In this document: piece by piece, positions 38,001 to 48,455 of the stretch | How positions within the stretch are numbered: the first letter of the stretch is position 1 | Layout of the letters: each line of letters begins with the position of its first letter | Origin: Pasteurella skyensis | Lineage (GTDB): Bacteria; Pseudomonadota; Gammaproteobacteria; Enterobacterales; Pasteurellaceae | NCBI RefSeq assembly: GCF_013377295.1 | Contig: NZ_CP016180.1 | Location: forward strand, 248,001-312,000 | Direction of reading: 5' to 3' | Length of the DNA: 64,000 nt | The notes under the pieces: model-generated | What the model saw: the letters and a program-made list of their open reading frames with translations, nothing else | The model's database searches: none | What the model was told of the DNA's origin: nothing | Translations under genes and position numbers: made by a program

Positions 38001-38516
38001 TATATGGATCTCCTTGAAAATGCAGTACAAGCACTACAAGAAGGGAAAGAACCAACACTTGATGAAATTACTCAACAACAAGTTGAAATTGAGTTACGTA
38101 TTTCAGCATTATTACCAGAGGATTATGTCCCTGATGTGAATATGCGTCTCTCATTTTATAAACGCATTGCCAGTGCAGAAAATGCAAGGGAATTAAAAGA
38201 GTTAAAAGTAGAATTAATAGACCGCTTTGGGTTACTACCAGAGCCGACAAAGAATTTATTTCAAATCACACAACTTCGTCATACGGCAAAACAAATAGGG
38301 TTGAAAAAAATAGAGGCAAGTGTGAAAGGAGGGTATTTAGAATTTAAAGAAACAGCTACTCCAGATCCAATGAAGTTTTTAAACTTAATTCAATCAGATA
38401 AACAAAAATATCAATTTGATGGACCTTTTAAGTTTAAATTTACAGTACCATTACTAGAATCACATCAAAGATTGGCTTTTGTGACTCAGCTATTGAATGA
38501 CCTAATAAAGGGATAG
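35058..38516 (+). CDS. mfd: Transcription-repair coupling factor
   Basis: Mfd displaces stalled RNA polymerase and recruits UvrA. From ATG 35058 it is 1152 residues, like E. coli (1148); the open frame extends upstream to 34971 but the start MTFNLQLNLPKL fits the family better. The N-terminal UvrB-like region has DWETLPYD. The RNA-polymerase-binding CarD-like domain has PVVHLENGVGRYNGL. The RecG-like motor has Walker A GDVGFGKTE, the DEEH box IDEEHRFG and motif VI QLRGRVGRS. The C-terminal TRCF domain is intact. Confidence 0.95.
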   Translation: MTFNLQLNLPKLTQKHQDHQTLGNLIGHSDTLAIAEAAEQFNGVTVVVTPDIHTALRLENSIKQFSHLSVQLFPDWETLPYDNFSPHQDIISTRLSALFQLQQGNKQIFLLPIHTLLQKVCPKSYLANNVFLIKKGDCFSIGKLRSQLESAGYRAVDQVLEYGEYAVRGAILDLYPMGSNSPFRLDFFDDEIDSIRTFDVDTQRTIKEIAEVNLLPAHEFPTDENGIEFFRKKFREKFAEIRREPEHIYQQVSKGVLNAGIEYWQPLFFEEMASIFDYLPQETLFITFDSFVEKAKLFQQDTKSRFENRRVDPMRPLLEPNELWFSIEEINQYLKAYPRLTLTTQKTRKSATKLNANIAPLPDIAIQSTHKNIFKQFEDFYTHFNGKILFSVETQGRRETLLDLLSPLNIQPQQVNNLTDISEPFSLMIGALDQGFIIENPSGELLAIICETDLLGKKIHQQGSREKNRNTINPDTVVRNLAELKIGQPVVHLENGVGRYNGLVTLDVGGIKAEYLILQYAEESKLYVPVASLHLISRYIGGTDENAPLHKLGSEAWVRARQKAAEKIRDVAAELLDIYATRETKKGFAYQYDKELYQQFSATFPFEETEDQRTAINAVISDMCLPKAMDRLVCGDVGFGKTEVAMRAAFLAVMNTKQVAILVPTTLLAQQHFENFKDRFANFPVNVEVLSRFKTAKEQKVILEKVAQGKVDILVGTHKLLQNDVKFNDLGLLIIDEEHRFGVRQKEKIKQLRANVDILTLTATPIPRTLNMAFNGIRDLSIIASPPARRLSTKTFVRQNDDNIIKEAILREILRGGQVYYLHNDVATIDNCADKLIELVPEARVVIGHGQMRERDLERVMSDFYHQRFNVLVCSTIIETGIDVPTANTIIIERADKFGLAQLHQLRGRVGRSHHQAYAYLLTPHPKTLTKDAKKRLEALESLDNLGAGFMLATHDLEIRGAGELLGSEQSGQISSVGFSLYMDLLENAVQALQEGKEPTLDEITQQQVEIELRISALLPEDYVPDVNMRLSFYKRIASAENARELKELKVELIDRFGLLPEPTKNLFQITQLRHTAKQIGLKKIEASVKGGYLEFKETATPDPMKFLNLIQSDKQKYQFDGPFKFKFTVPLLESHQRLAFVTQLLNDLIKG

Positions 38517-38590
38517 CGGTGCGATATTGTTCATTTTTTGCAAAAATGGGTGAAACTTTAGCCTAATAAAAATTTTTTAAAAAATAGGGT

Positions 38591-38618
38591 TTGACATCAA
38601 GTGATAAATCTCTAAAAT
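38591..38618 (+). promoter_or_regulatory. Sigma70-like promoter of the tRNA-Gly/Leu array
   Basis: TTGACA at 38591-38596 and TAAAAT at 38613-38618 are 16 bp apart, 41 bp before the first tRNA. It has no competing gene downstream. Confidence 0.7.
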
Positions 38619-38658
38619 ACGCACTCATTGAAGCGTTATTTCTAAATAACATTTCTAT

Positions 38659-38734
<76 letters not shown>

Positions 38735-38748
38735 TTTTAAAATACGTT

Positions 38749-38835
38749 GCCCGAGTGGTGAAATCGGTAGACACAAGGGATTTAAAATCCCTCGGCTTTC
38801 GGGCTGTGGCGGTTCAAGTCCGCCCTCGGGCACCA
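38749..38835 (+). tRNA. tRNA-Leu(UAA), copy 1
   Basis: The 87-nt class II tRNA has acceptor GCCCGAG, anticodon loop UUUAAAA (UAA), a long variable arm (CGGCUUUCGGGCUG) and encoded CCA. Confidence 0.97.
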
Positions 38836-38865
38836 TTTTTAAAATGAACGACATACCAAAATATT

Positions 38866-38941
<76 letters not shown>

Positions 38942-38954
38942 TTTTAAAAGCATT

Positions 38955-39041
38955 GCCCGAGTGGTGAAATCGGTAGACACAAGGGATTTAAAATCCCTCG
39001 GCTTTCGGGCTGTGGCGGTTCAAGTCCGCCCTCGGGCACCA
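38955..39041 (+). tRNA. tRNA-Leu(UAA), copy 2
   Basis: It is identical to copy 1 over 87 nt, anticodon UAA, with encoded CCA. Confidence 0.97.
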
Positions 39042-39081
39042 TTTAAAATCTTATAAAAATCAAAGTAAAAGTCAAAATGTT

Positions 39082-39152
39082 TCAGGAATAGTTCTGGTGG
39101 TGAAATGTTATTCTACCAGGAATATAGTTGTGAATTTGAGTCCTAATTTTTA
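39082..39152 (+). pseudogene. Decayed tRNA-Gly copy
   Basis: The segment CAGGAATAGTTCTGGTGGT followed by GAATTTGAGTCCTAATTTTT aligns with tRNA-Gly (GGGAATAGCTCAGTTGGT and GAGTTCGAGTCTCGTTTCC). Most changes are G to A or C to T, the acceptor no longer pairs and the anticodon region is lost. Confidence 0.6.
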
Positions 39153-39154
39153 CT

Positions 39155-39239
39155 TTACCCATTATCCAAACTTAGACACAAGGGATTTAAAATTCCTCGG
39201 CTTCCTAACTATGGCAATTTAAGTCCACTCTTAGTACCA
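39155..39239 (+). pseudogene. Decayed tRNA-Leu copy
   Basis: TTAGACACAAGGGATTTAAA at 39172-39191 is almost identical to the tRNA-Leu D-loop and anticodon region, and CTTAGTACCATTTT parallels CTCGGGCACCATTTT. The acceptor and variable arms are degraded by mainly GC-to-AT changes. With 39082-39152 it forms a third, dead Gly-Leu unit. Confidence 0.7.
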
Positions 39240-39345
39240 TTTTCTATCAAGAAAATTCCGCAATATATAGATTTTTGCTTCATTCTTCTTTACAATGCGG
39301 AGATCAATTTTAACTTTTAAAATTTACATTTATGGAAGAGACACA

Positions 39346-42153
39346 ATGACTGATTATAAAAATACTCTAAATTTGCCTGAAACAGGCTTTCCTATGCGTG
39401 GGAACTTAGCAAAGCGTGAACCTGAAATGTTAAAAAATTGGTATGACAAAGGCTTATACCAAAAGATTCGTCAATCATCAAAAGGTAAAAAAAGCTTTAT
39501 TTTGCACGATGGCCCTCCTTATGCGAACGGTAATATTCATATTGGGCACGCAGTAAATAAAATTTTAAAAGATATTATTATTAAATCCAAAACGGCGTTA
39601 GGTTTTGATTCGCCTTACATTCCAGGTTGGGATTGTCACGGTTTACCAATTGAATTAAAAGTAGAAGGTATTGTAGGTAAACCCAATCAGAAACTTTCTG
39701 CAGCAGAATTTCGTAAAGAATGTCGTAAATATGCAACTGAACAAATTGAAGGTCAGAAAAAAGATTTTATTCGTTTAGGTGTATTAGGGGATTGGGATAA
39801 TCCTTATTTAACAATGAATTTTGACACCGAAGCCAATATTATTCGTGCTTTTGGAAAAATGGTCGCAAATGGTCACTTATATAAAGGTTCAAAACCTGTT
39901 CATTGGTGCTTAGATTGTGGTTCATCATTAGCAGAAGCAGAAGTTGAATATGAAGATAAAACATCACCATCAATTTATGTGCGTTTTAGTGCTGTAAATC
40001 AGGAAGAAGTGGCACAAAAATTTAATGCGAAGGGCGAAGGTAAAATTTCAGCCGTTATCTGGACAACTACCCCTTGGACAATGCCATCTAACCGTGCGAT
40101 TGCATTAAGTGCAGAGTTAGAATATCAATTAGTACAATTCGGCGATGAGCGTGTAATTTTAGCAGCTGAATTAGTTGAAGAAGTAGCAAAAGAAGTTGGT
40201 ATTGAAGAGTATCAAGTCTTAGGTTCAGCGAAAGGTAAAGAGTTAGAATTATTACGCTTTAACCACCCATTCTATGCATTTGATGTGCCATTTATTTTAG
40301 GCGATCACGTTACTACTGATGGCGGTACAGGTTTAGTTCATACAGCACCAGATCACGGTCAAGACGACTATGTGATTGCACGTCAATATAACATTGAAAT
40401 GGCAGGCTTAGTGGGTAATGACGGTAAATTTATCCCTAGCACTGAATTTTTTGCAGGCTTAGGCGTATTTGAATCAAATGGTGCAGTGTTAGAAAAATTA
40501 GATGAGACTGGTGCATTGATGAAAATGAAAAAAATTCGTCATAGCTATCCACACTGCTGGCGTCATAAAACACCAATTATCTTCCGAGCCACACCACAAT
40601 GGTTTGTGGGAATGGAAACGCAGGGCTTGCGTAAATTAGCCTTAGGCGAAATCAAAAATGTACGTTGGATTCCAGATTGGGGTCAAGCTCGTATTGAAAA
40701 AATGGTTGAAAACCGTCCTGACTGGTGTATCTCTCGTCAGCGTACTTGGGGCGTACCAGTAACTTTATTCATTCACAATGAAACCGAAGAATTACACCCA
40801 CGTACCGTTGAGTTAATCGAAGAAGTAGCGAAACGTGTTGAAAAAGACGGGATTCAAGCGTGGTGGGATTTAGATCCAAAAGAATTATTAGGCGAAGACG
40901 ATGCTCAAAACTATCGTGCGGTAAAAGATACCTTAGATGTGTGGTTTGACTCAGGATCAACTTATGCGTCTGTGGTACAAAATCGTGCTGAATTTAATGG
41001 TAACGACATCGATCTTTATTTAGAAGGCTCGGATCAACATCGTGGTTGGTTTATGTCATCGTTAATGCTTTCTTGCTCAACAGACAATAAAGCACCATAC
41101 AAACAAGTCTTAACGCACGGTTTCACGGTGGACGGTCAAGGACGTAAAATGTCTAAATCGATCGGAAATATCGTAACGCCACAAGAAGTAATGGATAAAT
41201 TTGGTGGTGATATTTTACGTTTATGGGTAGCTTCAACAGACTACACTGGCGAAATGACCGTTTCTGATGAAATCTTAAAACGTTCAGCGGATGCTTATCG
41301 TCGTATTCGTAACACCTCACGTTTCTTATTAGCAAACTTAAACGGTTTTGATCCAAAAACAGATTGTGTGAAACCAGAAGAGATGATCAGCCTTGACCGC
41401 TGGGCGGTAAGCTGTGCATTAGAGGCTCAAAAAGAAATTATTGAGGCTTATGATAATTATCAATTCCACACCGTTGTACAACGTTTAATGCGTTTCTGTT
41501 CAATCGAAATGGGATCGTTCTATTTAGATATTATCAAAGACCGTCAATATACAACTAAAGCGGACAGCATTGCTCGTCGTAGCTGTCAAACAGCGTTATG
41601 GCACATTTCAGAGGCATTGGTTCGTTGGATTGCTCCAATTCTTTCATTCACAGCAGACGAAATTTGGAATTGTTTACCTGAAATTGAGCGTGCGGAATTT
41701 GTGTTTACCGAAGAATTTTACACAGGTTTATTTGGTTTAGATGAAGCAGATCAGTTGGATAATGCTTACTGGCAACAGCTTTTAGCCGTACGAACAGAAG
41801 TAAACCGAGTATTAGAACAAGCTCGTAATGATAAAGTGATTGGTGGTGCATTAGAAGCCAAAGTGACCCTTTATGTAAATAAAGAGCTTCAAGAGTCATT
41901 GGAAAAACTACGCAATGAGTTACGTTTTGTGTTAATTACATCACAAGTAATTTTGAAACCTCTTGCTGAAGCTGATGTCCAAGTCGGTGAATTAGATGGC
42001 TTAGCCGTGAAAGTGGAACGAGCAGAAGGTGAAAAATGTCCACGTTGCTGGCATTTTTCAACAGATATCGGCTCACACGCAGAACACGGTGCAATCTGTG
42101 GTCGTTGTGTAGAAAACGTAGCGGGTGCAGGCGAACAACGTCATTTTGCGTAA
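39346..42153 (+). CDS. ileS: Isoleucyl-tRNA synthetase
   Basis: This class I synthetase charges tRNA-Ile and edits Val. From ATG 39346 (ribosome site GGAAGAG) it is 935 residues; the frame extends upstream to 39295 without a start signal. HIGH is at 65-68 ([14 protein letters not shown]), the editing domain contains [11 protein letters not shown] and [10 protein letters not shown], and the KMSKS loop is [10 protein letters not shown]. The C-terminal zinc site has CPRCWHF and CGRC. lspA, a common neighbour, is not here. Confidence 0.97.
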   Translation: MTDYKNTLNLPETGFPMRGNLAKREPEMLKNWYDKGLYQKIRQSSKGKKSFILHDGPPYANGNIHIGHAVNKILKDIIIKSKTALGFDSPYIPGWDCHGLPIELKVEGIVGKPNQKLSAAEFRKECRKYATEQIEGQKKDFIRLGVLGDWDNPYLTMNFDTEANIIRAFGKMVANGHLYKGSKPVHWCLDCGSSLAEAEVEYEDKTSPSIYVRFSAVNQEEVAQKFNAKGEGKISAVIWTTTPWTMPSNRAIALSAELEYQLVQFGDERVILAAELVEEVAKEVGIEEYQVLGSAKGKELELLRFNHPFYAFDVPFILGDHVTTDGGTGLVHTAPDHGQDDYVIARQYNIEMAGLVGNDGKFIPSTEFFAGLGVFESNGAVLEKLDETGALMKMKKIRHSYPHCWRHKTPIIFRATPQWFVGMETQGLRKLALGEIKNVRWIPDWGQARIEKMVENRPDWCISRQRTWGVPVTLFIHNETEELHPRTVELIEEVAKRVEKDGIQAWWDLDPKELLGEDDAQNYRAVKDTLDVWFDSGSTYASVVQNRAEFNGNDIDLYLEGSDQHRGWFMSSLMLSCSTDNKAPYKQVLTHGFTVDGQGRKMSKSIGNIVTPQEVMDKFGGDILRLWVASTDYTGEMTVSDEILKRSADAYRRIRNTSRFLLANLNGFDPKTDCVKPEEMISLDRWAVSCALEAQKEIIEAYDNYQFHTVVQRLMRFCSIEMGSFYLDIIKDRQYTTKADSIARRSCQTALWHISEALVRWIAPILSFTADEIWNCLPEIERAEFVFTEEFYTGLFGLDEADQLDNAYWQQLLAVRTEVNRVLEQARNDKVIGGALEAKVTLYVNKELQESLEKLRNELRFVLITSQVILKPLAEADVQVGELDGLAVKVERAEGEKCPRCWHFSTDIGSHAEHGAICGRCVENVAGAGEQRHFA

Positions 42154-42170
42154 TAAAACTGATAATTATT

Positions 42171-42198
42171 GTAAAGACGTAGTGTGCTACGTCTTTAC
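42171..42198 (+). terminator. ileS terminator hairpin
   Basis: GTAAAGACGTAG at 42171-42182 pairs perfectly with CTACGTCTTTAC at 42187-42198 around TGTG. AT-rich sequence follows. Confidence 0.7.
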
Positions 42199-42212
42199 AT
42201 ATTTTAATAGAT

Positions 42213-42245
42213 ACAAGCGGTCACATTTGATAAAAATTTTACAAA
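42213..42245 (+). repeat. Full-length Apl-type DNA uptake signal sequence
   Basis: ACAAGCGGTCACATTTGATA followed by AAAATTTTACAAA is close to the consensus Actinobacillus pleuropneumoniae-type uptake sequence. Comparable single copies lie at 43640, 60000 and 62240, and cores recur throughout the window. Confidence 0.8.
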
Positions 42246-42271
42246 TATATAATGATTTATTGGAGAGAAAA

Positions 42272-43639
42272 ATGCTTACGTCATTGAAAATAAACAAGGC
42301 AAGATCTCACGTAAAAAATTTAGATTACATACCAACAAAGGCTGAAAACATTGAGTTTCTATTAGAAACCCCTCAATTTAAACAGCATATTCTAAATTTA
42401 ATTCATCAAGCGAAAGAGCGAATTTATATTACCTCCCTCTACTGGGAAAAAGATGAAGCAGGTCAAGAGATTTTAGATGCACTTTATCAAGCAAAATTAT
42501 CTCGTCCTGAATTAGATATCAAAGTACTGGTTGATTGGCACCGTGCTCAACGAGGACGAATAGGTGAAAAAGAAGCAGGAAGTAATGCTGACTGGTATTA
42601 TGAAATGCACCAGAAATATGCCAATGATAAACAAAATGAAATTCCTTTTTATGGTGTACCGATAAATAGTAGAGAGCTTTTTGGTGTATTGCATTTAAAA
42701 GGTTTAGTCTTTGATGATACCCTGCTTTATAGTGGTGCAAGCATTAATAATGTTTATTTACATCAATTAGATAAATATCGTTGCGATCGTTATCACCAAA
42801 TTAAAAATCAAGCCTTAACCGATTCAATTGTTCATTTTACTAATGAACATATTTTAAGCCAAGAAGCTGTAAATCGTTTAGATGTATTAGAACGAAGAAA
42901 AACCACCGAAATTCGCCCTCAAATAAAAGCATTCCGTAAATATTTAAGTTATCAGCAATATCGACTTCCAAAACCTTATCGAGAAGAGGGATTAGGTTTA
43001 GCTTTGTTGTTAGGGTTAAAACGTAAAAAAAATCAATTAAATAAAACCATTGAAGCTCTATTTTGTTTAACAGAACAAAAATTAACAATTTGTACTCCTT
43101 ATTTTAATTTCCCAATTACTATTAGAAATCGTATTGCGTGGTTATTAAAAGCAGGTAAACAGATTGAGATTGTAGTGGGAGACAAAACAGCCAATGATTT
43201 TTATACTAAGCCTGAAGAGAAATTCACTCTAGCTTCTGCATTACCTTATCTTTATGAAAAGAACTTACGTGCTTTTTGTAAGCGTCATCAACGCTACATT
43301 GATAATGGGCAATTAATTATTCGTTTATGGAAAAATGAGGAAAATACTTATCACCTTAAAGGCGTGTGGATTGATCATCAATATATTTTATTAACAGGAA
43401 ATAATTTAAACCCAAGAGCTTGGCGATTAGATGCCGAAAATGCGGTATTAATTTCAGATCCAAAAGAGGAATTAAAACCAAAAGCCGTTCAAGAATTGAC
43501 AAAAATTCGAGAACATACACAAATTTTAAAACATTATACAGATTTGGAAATGGTGCAAGATTATCCTAAAGATGTACGTAAAGTTTTAAAACGATTTGGT
43601 CGTGTTAAGTTAGATAGAGTAATTAAAATGTTACTCTAA
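42272..43639 (+). CDS. pssA: CDP-diacylglycerol-serine O-phosphatidyltransferase
   Basis: PssA makes phosphatidylserine, the precursor of phosphatidylethanolamine. From ATG 42272 (ribosome site GGAGAG) it is 455 residues, near the E. coli length (451). It belongs to the phospholipase D superfamily, with two HxK motifs: HLKGLVFDDTLLYSGASINN and HLKGVWIDHQYILLTGNNLN. It lacks membrane helices, as expected for this peripheral enzyme. The open frame upstream of 42272 overlaps ileS and the terminator and is not translated in my reading. Confidence 0.93.
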   Translation: MLTSLKINKARSHVKNLDYIPTKAENIEFLLETPQFKQHILNLIHQAKERIYITSLYWEKDEAGQEILDALYQAKLSRPELDIKVLVDWHRAQRGRIGEKEAGSNADWYYEMHQKYANDKQNEIPFYGVPINSRELFGVLHLKGLVFDDTLLYSGASINNVYLHQLDKYRCDRYHQIKNQALTDSIVHFTNEHILSQEAVNRLDVLERRKTTEIRPQIKAFRKYLSYQQYRLPKPYREEGLGLALLLGLKRKKNQLNKTIEALFCLTEQKLTICTPYFNFPITIRNRIAWLLKAGKQIEIVVGDKTANDFYTKPEEKFTLASALPYLYEKNLRAFCKRHQRYIDNGQLIIRLWKNEENTYHLKGVWIDHQYILLTGNNLNPRAWRLDAENAVLISDPKEELKPKAVQELTKIREHTQILKHYTDLEMVQDYPKDVRKVLKRFGRVKLDRVIKMLL

Positions 43640-44646
<1,007 letters not shown>

Positions 44647-44707
44647 TCTTAATAAAAATAAAGGGCAAAGTAGGCGTACTAGTCATCTACTTATTTAATC
44701 CCTCCTT

Positions 44708-44743
44708 ATCCTCCTTTGATAGTTTATTCAAGGAGGATTTTTA
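44708..44743 (+). terminator. Terminator after the RNase gene
   Basis: ATCCTCCTTTGA pairs with TCAAGGAGGAT (one bulged T) around an 8-base loop and is followed by TTTTTA. Confidence 0.85.
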
Positions 44744-44803
44744 TTTCATAAAGATCTTGAATAATAATTCCGTATTTTATTACTAATTACTTGAGGGGAT
44801 AGT

Positions 44804-47212
44804 ATGTCTTTCCAACAACAATTTAAAACATTATTTACACAATCATTAGATACGTATTGTAAAGCGCGTTATATCACGCCACAACAATTAACAGAAACAC
44901 AATGGTATCAATTGATAGCAAAAGTAAGCCAAGAGGCAATTTTGCAAAAAGATGATTACAAGTTACCGCTTGCAGACACACGTCACGTCAATTATCTCTC
45001 AATGGAATTTTTAGTGGGACGTCTATTGGGAAATAATTTACAAAATTTAGAACTTTATGATGTTGTTGCAAAAGAAGTTGCACAATATGGTGTGAACTTA
45101 GTTGATATTTTAGAACAAGAAACCGATCCTGCATTAGGAAATGGGGGATTAGGACGCTTAGCAGCGTGCTACTTAGACTCAATGGCAAGTCTCGCACAAC
45201 CTGCAACAGGTTATGGATTGCATTATCAATATGGATTATTTAAACAGTATTTTTCATCAGAAGGTCAACAAAAAGAAGAAGGTGATGCGTGGAATCGTGA
45301 TTTTTATCCTCAGAAACAACACCATTCAGATTTTGCACAATTAGTTAAATTTGGTGGAGAAGTGACTCCTATTTCACAAGATAAATACCATTGGAAAGCA
45401 GAGTGGTACGTGAAAGGAGAAGCCTTTGATTTACCTGTTGTCGGCTATAAAGGTGTTCAACAACCACTTCGCCTATGGCAAGGCTACAGTGAGATTAGCT
45501 TTGATTTAGCAAAATTTGATGAAGGGAAATATTTAGAAGCTGAACGTAGAGTGGTTGATGCTTCTAAATTAACTAAAGTTTTGTATCCTAACGATAATCA
45601 TCAAACAGGTAAAATATTGCGTTTAATGCAGCAATATTTCCACTGTGCGTGTTCTGTTGGTGATATTATCAAACGTCATTTAGCGAAAGGGCGAAAACTT
45701 GAACAGTTAGCAGAGTTTGAAGTGATTCAGCTTAATGATACTCACCCTGCTATTGCAATTCCTGAATTAATGCGAGTGCTACTGGACGAATATGATTTCT
45801 CATGGCAACAAGCGTGGCAAATTTGCTCAAAAACCTTTGCTTATACTAATCACACTTTATTACCAGAGGCATTAGAGCAATGGGATCAAAACTTACTAGC
45901 AAGTTTACTGCCTCGTCACTTTATGATTATAGACCGCATTAATAATGAGTTATATCACCAAGTGAAAGAGCACTTTAATGAAGATGAGTTTTCAGAAATA
46001 TGGCAACAAACTGCTATTTTATTTGGTTATCGAGTAAGAATGGCCAACCTTTGTGTGGTAGGCTCTTTTGCAGTGAATGGAGTCGCAAAAATTCATTCTG
46101 ATTTAGTGGTCAGTGATTTATTCCCTGCTTATGCACGCCTATTTAAAGATCGTTTTTATAATGTAACCAATGGTGTAACACCACGCCGTTGGATTCGTCA
46201 GGCTAATCCATTATTGAGTCAATTACTTGATCAGCATATTGAAGGGGATTGGACACAAGATTTATCACTATTACAACAAATTGAAAAATTTGCAAAAAGT
46301 AAAGAGTTCCAAACAACTTATGCACAAATTAAACAAGCGAATAAAGAGCGCTTAGCGGCTAAAATTAAAGATGAACTAGGGCTTGATGTTGATACAAAGG
46401 CTATTTTTGACGTGCAAATTAAACGTTTCCACGAATATAAACGCCAACAACTTAATTTATTAAACATCATTGCAACCTATCAAGAAATTAAAGCTAATCC
46501 AACTCAAGAGGTTGTGCCACGAGTCTTTATTTTTGCAGGTAAAGCCGCACCGGGTTATTTTATGGCGAAACAGATCATTTATACGATTAATAATGTAGCA
46601 AAAGTGATTAATAATGACCCTGATATGCAAGGTAAGTTACAAGTCATTTTCTTACCTGATTATCGAGTCAGCTTGGCAGAAATCATTATTCCAGCTGCAG
46701 ATGTATCAGAGCAAATTTCCCTTGCAGGAAAAGAGGCATCTGGAACAGGAAATATGAAATTGGCCTTAAATGGTGCGATTACGTTAGGTACCCTTGATGG
46801 TGCAAATGTAGAAATCGCCGATTATGCAGGCAGTGATAATGTGGTGATTTTTGGACACACGGTGGACAGCATTAATCAGGTATTACAACAAGGTTATAAC
46901 CCTAAAAGCTATTATGAAAGTGATAAGACATTAGCAAAAGCCATTGATGCCTTAACATATGGAACCTTCTCTGAAGGAGATAAAACCTGCTTTAAACCAT
47001 TGGTGGATGAGCTGCTAAATAATGATCATTTCTGTACCCTTGCAGATTTTGCGAGTTACCGTCTTGCTCAACAAAAAATTGCAAATTTTTATCAAGATCG
47101 TACCGCTTGGCTTGAAGCCACTATCTTAAATACAGCTCGACTTGGTATATTTAGTTCAGATCGTTCAATTCAAGATTACCAAGCACAGATTTGGAAAAAT
47201 CTTCCTCAATAA
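44804..47212 (+). CDS. malP: Maltodextrin/glycogen phosphorylase
   Basis: This enzyme releases glucose-1-phosphate from alpha-1,4-glucans with pyridoxal phosphate. The 802 residues fit bacterial phosphorylases and resemble E. coli MalP more than GlgP, with HVNYLSMEFLVGRLLGNNL, EQETDPALGNGGLGRLAACYLDSMA, and VLYPNDNHQTGKILRLMQQY. The PLP-lysine motif EASGTGNMKLALNG is intact. No malQ or glg gene is in this window, so the gene stands alone. A GAGGGGA ribosome site precedes ATG 44804. Confidence 0.9.
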   Translation: MSFQQQFKTLFTQSLDTYCKARYITPQQLTETQWYQLIAKVSQEAILQKDDYKLPLADTRHVNYLSMEFLVGRLLGNNLQNLELYDVVAKEVAQYGVNLVDILEQETDPALGNGGLGRLAACYLDSMASLAQPATGYGLHYQYGLFKQYFSSEGQQKEEGDAWNRDFYPQKQHHSDFAQLVKFGGEVTPISQDKYHWKAEWYVKGEAFDLPVVGYKGVQQPLRLWQGYSEISFDLAKFDEGKYLEAERRVVDASKLTKVLYPNDNHQTGKILRLMQQYFHCACSVGDIIKRHLAKGRKLEQLAEFEVIQLNDTHPAIAIPELMRVLLDEYDFSWQQAWQICSKTFAYTNHTLLPEALEQWDQNLLASLLPRHFMIIDRINNELYHQVKEHFNEDEFSEIWQQTAILFGYRVRMANLCVVGSFAVNGVAKIHSDLVVSDLFPAYARLFKDRFYNVTNGVTPRRWIRQANPLLSQLLDQHIEGDWTQDLSLLQQIEKFAKSKEFQTTYAQIKQANKERLAAKIKDELGLDVDTKAIFDVQIKRFHEYKRQQLNLLNIIATYQEIKANPTQEVVPRVFIFAGKAAPGYFMAKQIIYTINNVAKVINNDPDMQGKLQVIFLPDYRVSLAEIIIPAADVSEQISLAGKEASGTGNMKLALNGAITLGTLDGANVEIADYAGSDNVVIFGHTVDSINQVLQQGYNPKSYYESDKTLAKAIDALTYGTFSEGDKTCFKPLVDELLNNDHFCTLADFASYRLAQQKIANFYQDRTAWLEATILNTARLGIFSSDRSIQDYQAQIWKNLPQ

Positions 47213-47229
47213 TGATGCGATTTTATGAA

Positions 47230-47265
47230 AATTCCTTCCCTATCTTTCTCTTTAGGGAAGGAATT
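47230..47265 (+). terminator. malP terminator hairpin
   Basis: AATTCCTTCCCTA pairs with TTAGGGAAGGAATT around a CT-rich loop. No T-run follows. The remaining 365 bp to flp are AT-rich and contain the promoter at 47507; I see no gene in them. Confidence 0.7.
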
Positions 47266-47506
47266 ATGCATCATTGCTACATTTGTATCCTACCATTTTA
47301 TGTTGATTTTATAGAAAAATAGCACACTTCTCATTCGTTTTAATAGTCAGTTCGTCGTTTTATTGGTTTGAGGACTTTTGTTAAAAAATGAAATGCTAAT
47401 TTATTTTTTTATTTTAAATCAATGTGTTACCCATATTTTAAGGGGCGGATAAATTCTATTAAACAAAATAATAATTTAAAATGTGCAACAAATGTTAAAT
47501 TTGTAA

Positions 47507-47535
47507 TTGACAAAATAATGGGCTGGCGTATTATA
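47507..47535 (+). promoter_or_regulatory. Sigma70-like promoter of the tad locus
   Basis: TTGACA at 47507-47512 and ATTATA at 47530-47535 have 17-bp spacing (or TATTAT with 16). The transcript would start near 47542 with a leader of about 90 nt before flp. It is the only strong promoter I see in front of the 13 genes. Confidence 0.7.
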
Positions 47536-47630
47536 CAGCACTATTAGTACATTACCCATGCTATTATTGTGTATAAGAGTATGTGTGTTGGTAATTTACT
47601 AATATTTTTGTTAACTTTAAGGAGTATAAA

Positions 47631-47894
47631 ATGTTAAACAAGTTAAATAATTTAACTACACAGGCTTATGTTTCAGTAACTGAAGCATATCGCAATTTTA
47701 GAGAAGATAACCGTGGTGTAACTGCGATTGAATATGGTCTGATTGCTGTATTTATTGCTGCTTTCGTTATAACTGTATTTAGTAGTGATACTGGTTTTAT
47801 TGCTCAAATGAAATCTAAATTTACAGAATTAGGTAGTAAGATTTCTTCTGTTGGTTTTAGTAGTACTGCTGCTGGTGGAACAACAGGTGGTTAA
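47631..47894 (+). CDS. flp1: Flp-type major pilin (prepilin)
   Basis: The 87-residue prepilin is the structural subunit of the tight-adherence (type IVc) pilus. The processing site is RG/VTAIEYGLIAVF, with cleavage expected after Gly and Glu at position +5 of the mature chain, then a hydrophobic helix. The leader is unusually long (about 30 residues). The mature pilin (about 57 residues) ends in a Gly/Thr/Ser-rich tail. Only one flp gene is present; Aggregatibacter has two. An AAGGAG ribosome site precedes ATG 47631. Confidence 0.92.
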   Translation: MLNKLNNLTTQAYVSVTEAYRNFREDNRGVTAIEYGLIAVFIAAFVITVFSSDTGFIAQMKSKFTELGSKISSVGFSSTAAGGTTGG

Positions 47895-47972
47895 TAGTTA
47901 GTAATACTTTTGTATTATTAATTCAGAGCTTGATCTTTGTGGATCAAGTTCTGAAAAAATAAAGGATTATCA

Positions 47973-48389
47973 ATGATCTTGATTACTATTTTTGTTAGCC
48001 TGATTTTAATTTGGATTTCTTGGACAGATATTTCTAGCAGAACAATCAGTAACCAAGCTGTATTGATTTTATTATTGGCATTATTGCCTTTTTGTTGGTT
48101 TTTTTATAAACAAGTTTTTATTTTATCAGCAATAGTCACTCTAATTATTGGTTTTCTGTTGTTTATGGGTAAGATTATTGGTGGTGGAGATGTGAAACTT
48201 CTCACTGTTTTAATGCTTGCTATTCCTTATGAACAGATCACATCTTTTTTATTTTTAACCAGTTTTTTTGGACTATTGTTAGTAATTGTAGGCTGGATTT
48301 GGTTTAGGCAGAATATTAAACAGCAAGGATTGCCTTATGGTGTGGCGATAAGTGTGGGTTTTTTAGCTAATATTTGGCTATATAATTAA
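47973..48389 (+). CDS. tadV: TadV prepilin peptidase
   Basis: This 138-residue aspartic protease of the CpaA/TadV class cuts the leaders of Flp, TadE and TadF. It has about five membrane helices. The first active-site Asp lies in SWTDISSRTISNQ and the second in GGGDVKLLTVL. It is smaller than PilD-type enzymes and lacks the methylase domain. AAAGGA precedes ATG 47973. Confidence 0.92.
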   Translation: MILITIFVSLILIWISWTDISSRTISNQAVLILLLALLPFCWFFYKQVFILSAIVTLIIGFLLFMGKIIGGGDVKLLTVLMLAIPYEQITSFLFLTSFFGLLLVIVGWIWFRQNIKQQGLPYGVAISVGFLANIWLYN

Positions 48390-48455
48390 GAGTCAATATT
48401 ATTTGATGTGAGTGCACTTAACTTTATTTTCCATTGAGTATTTGAGGATTTTACT

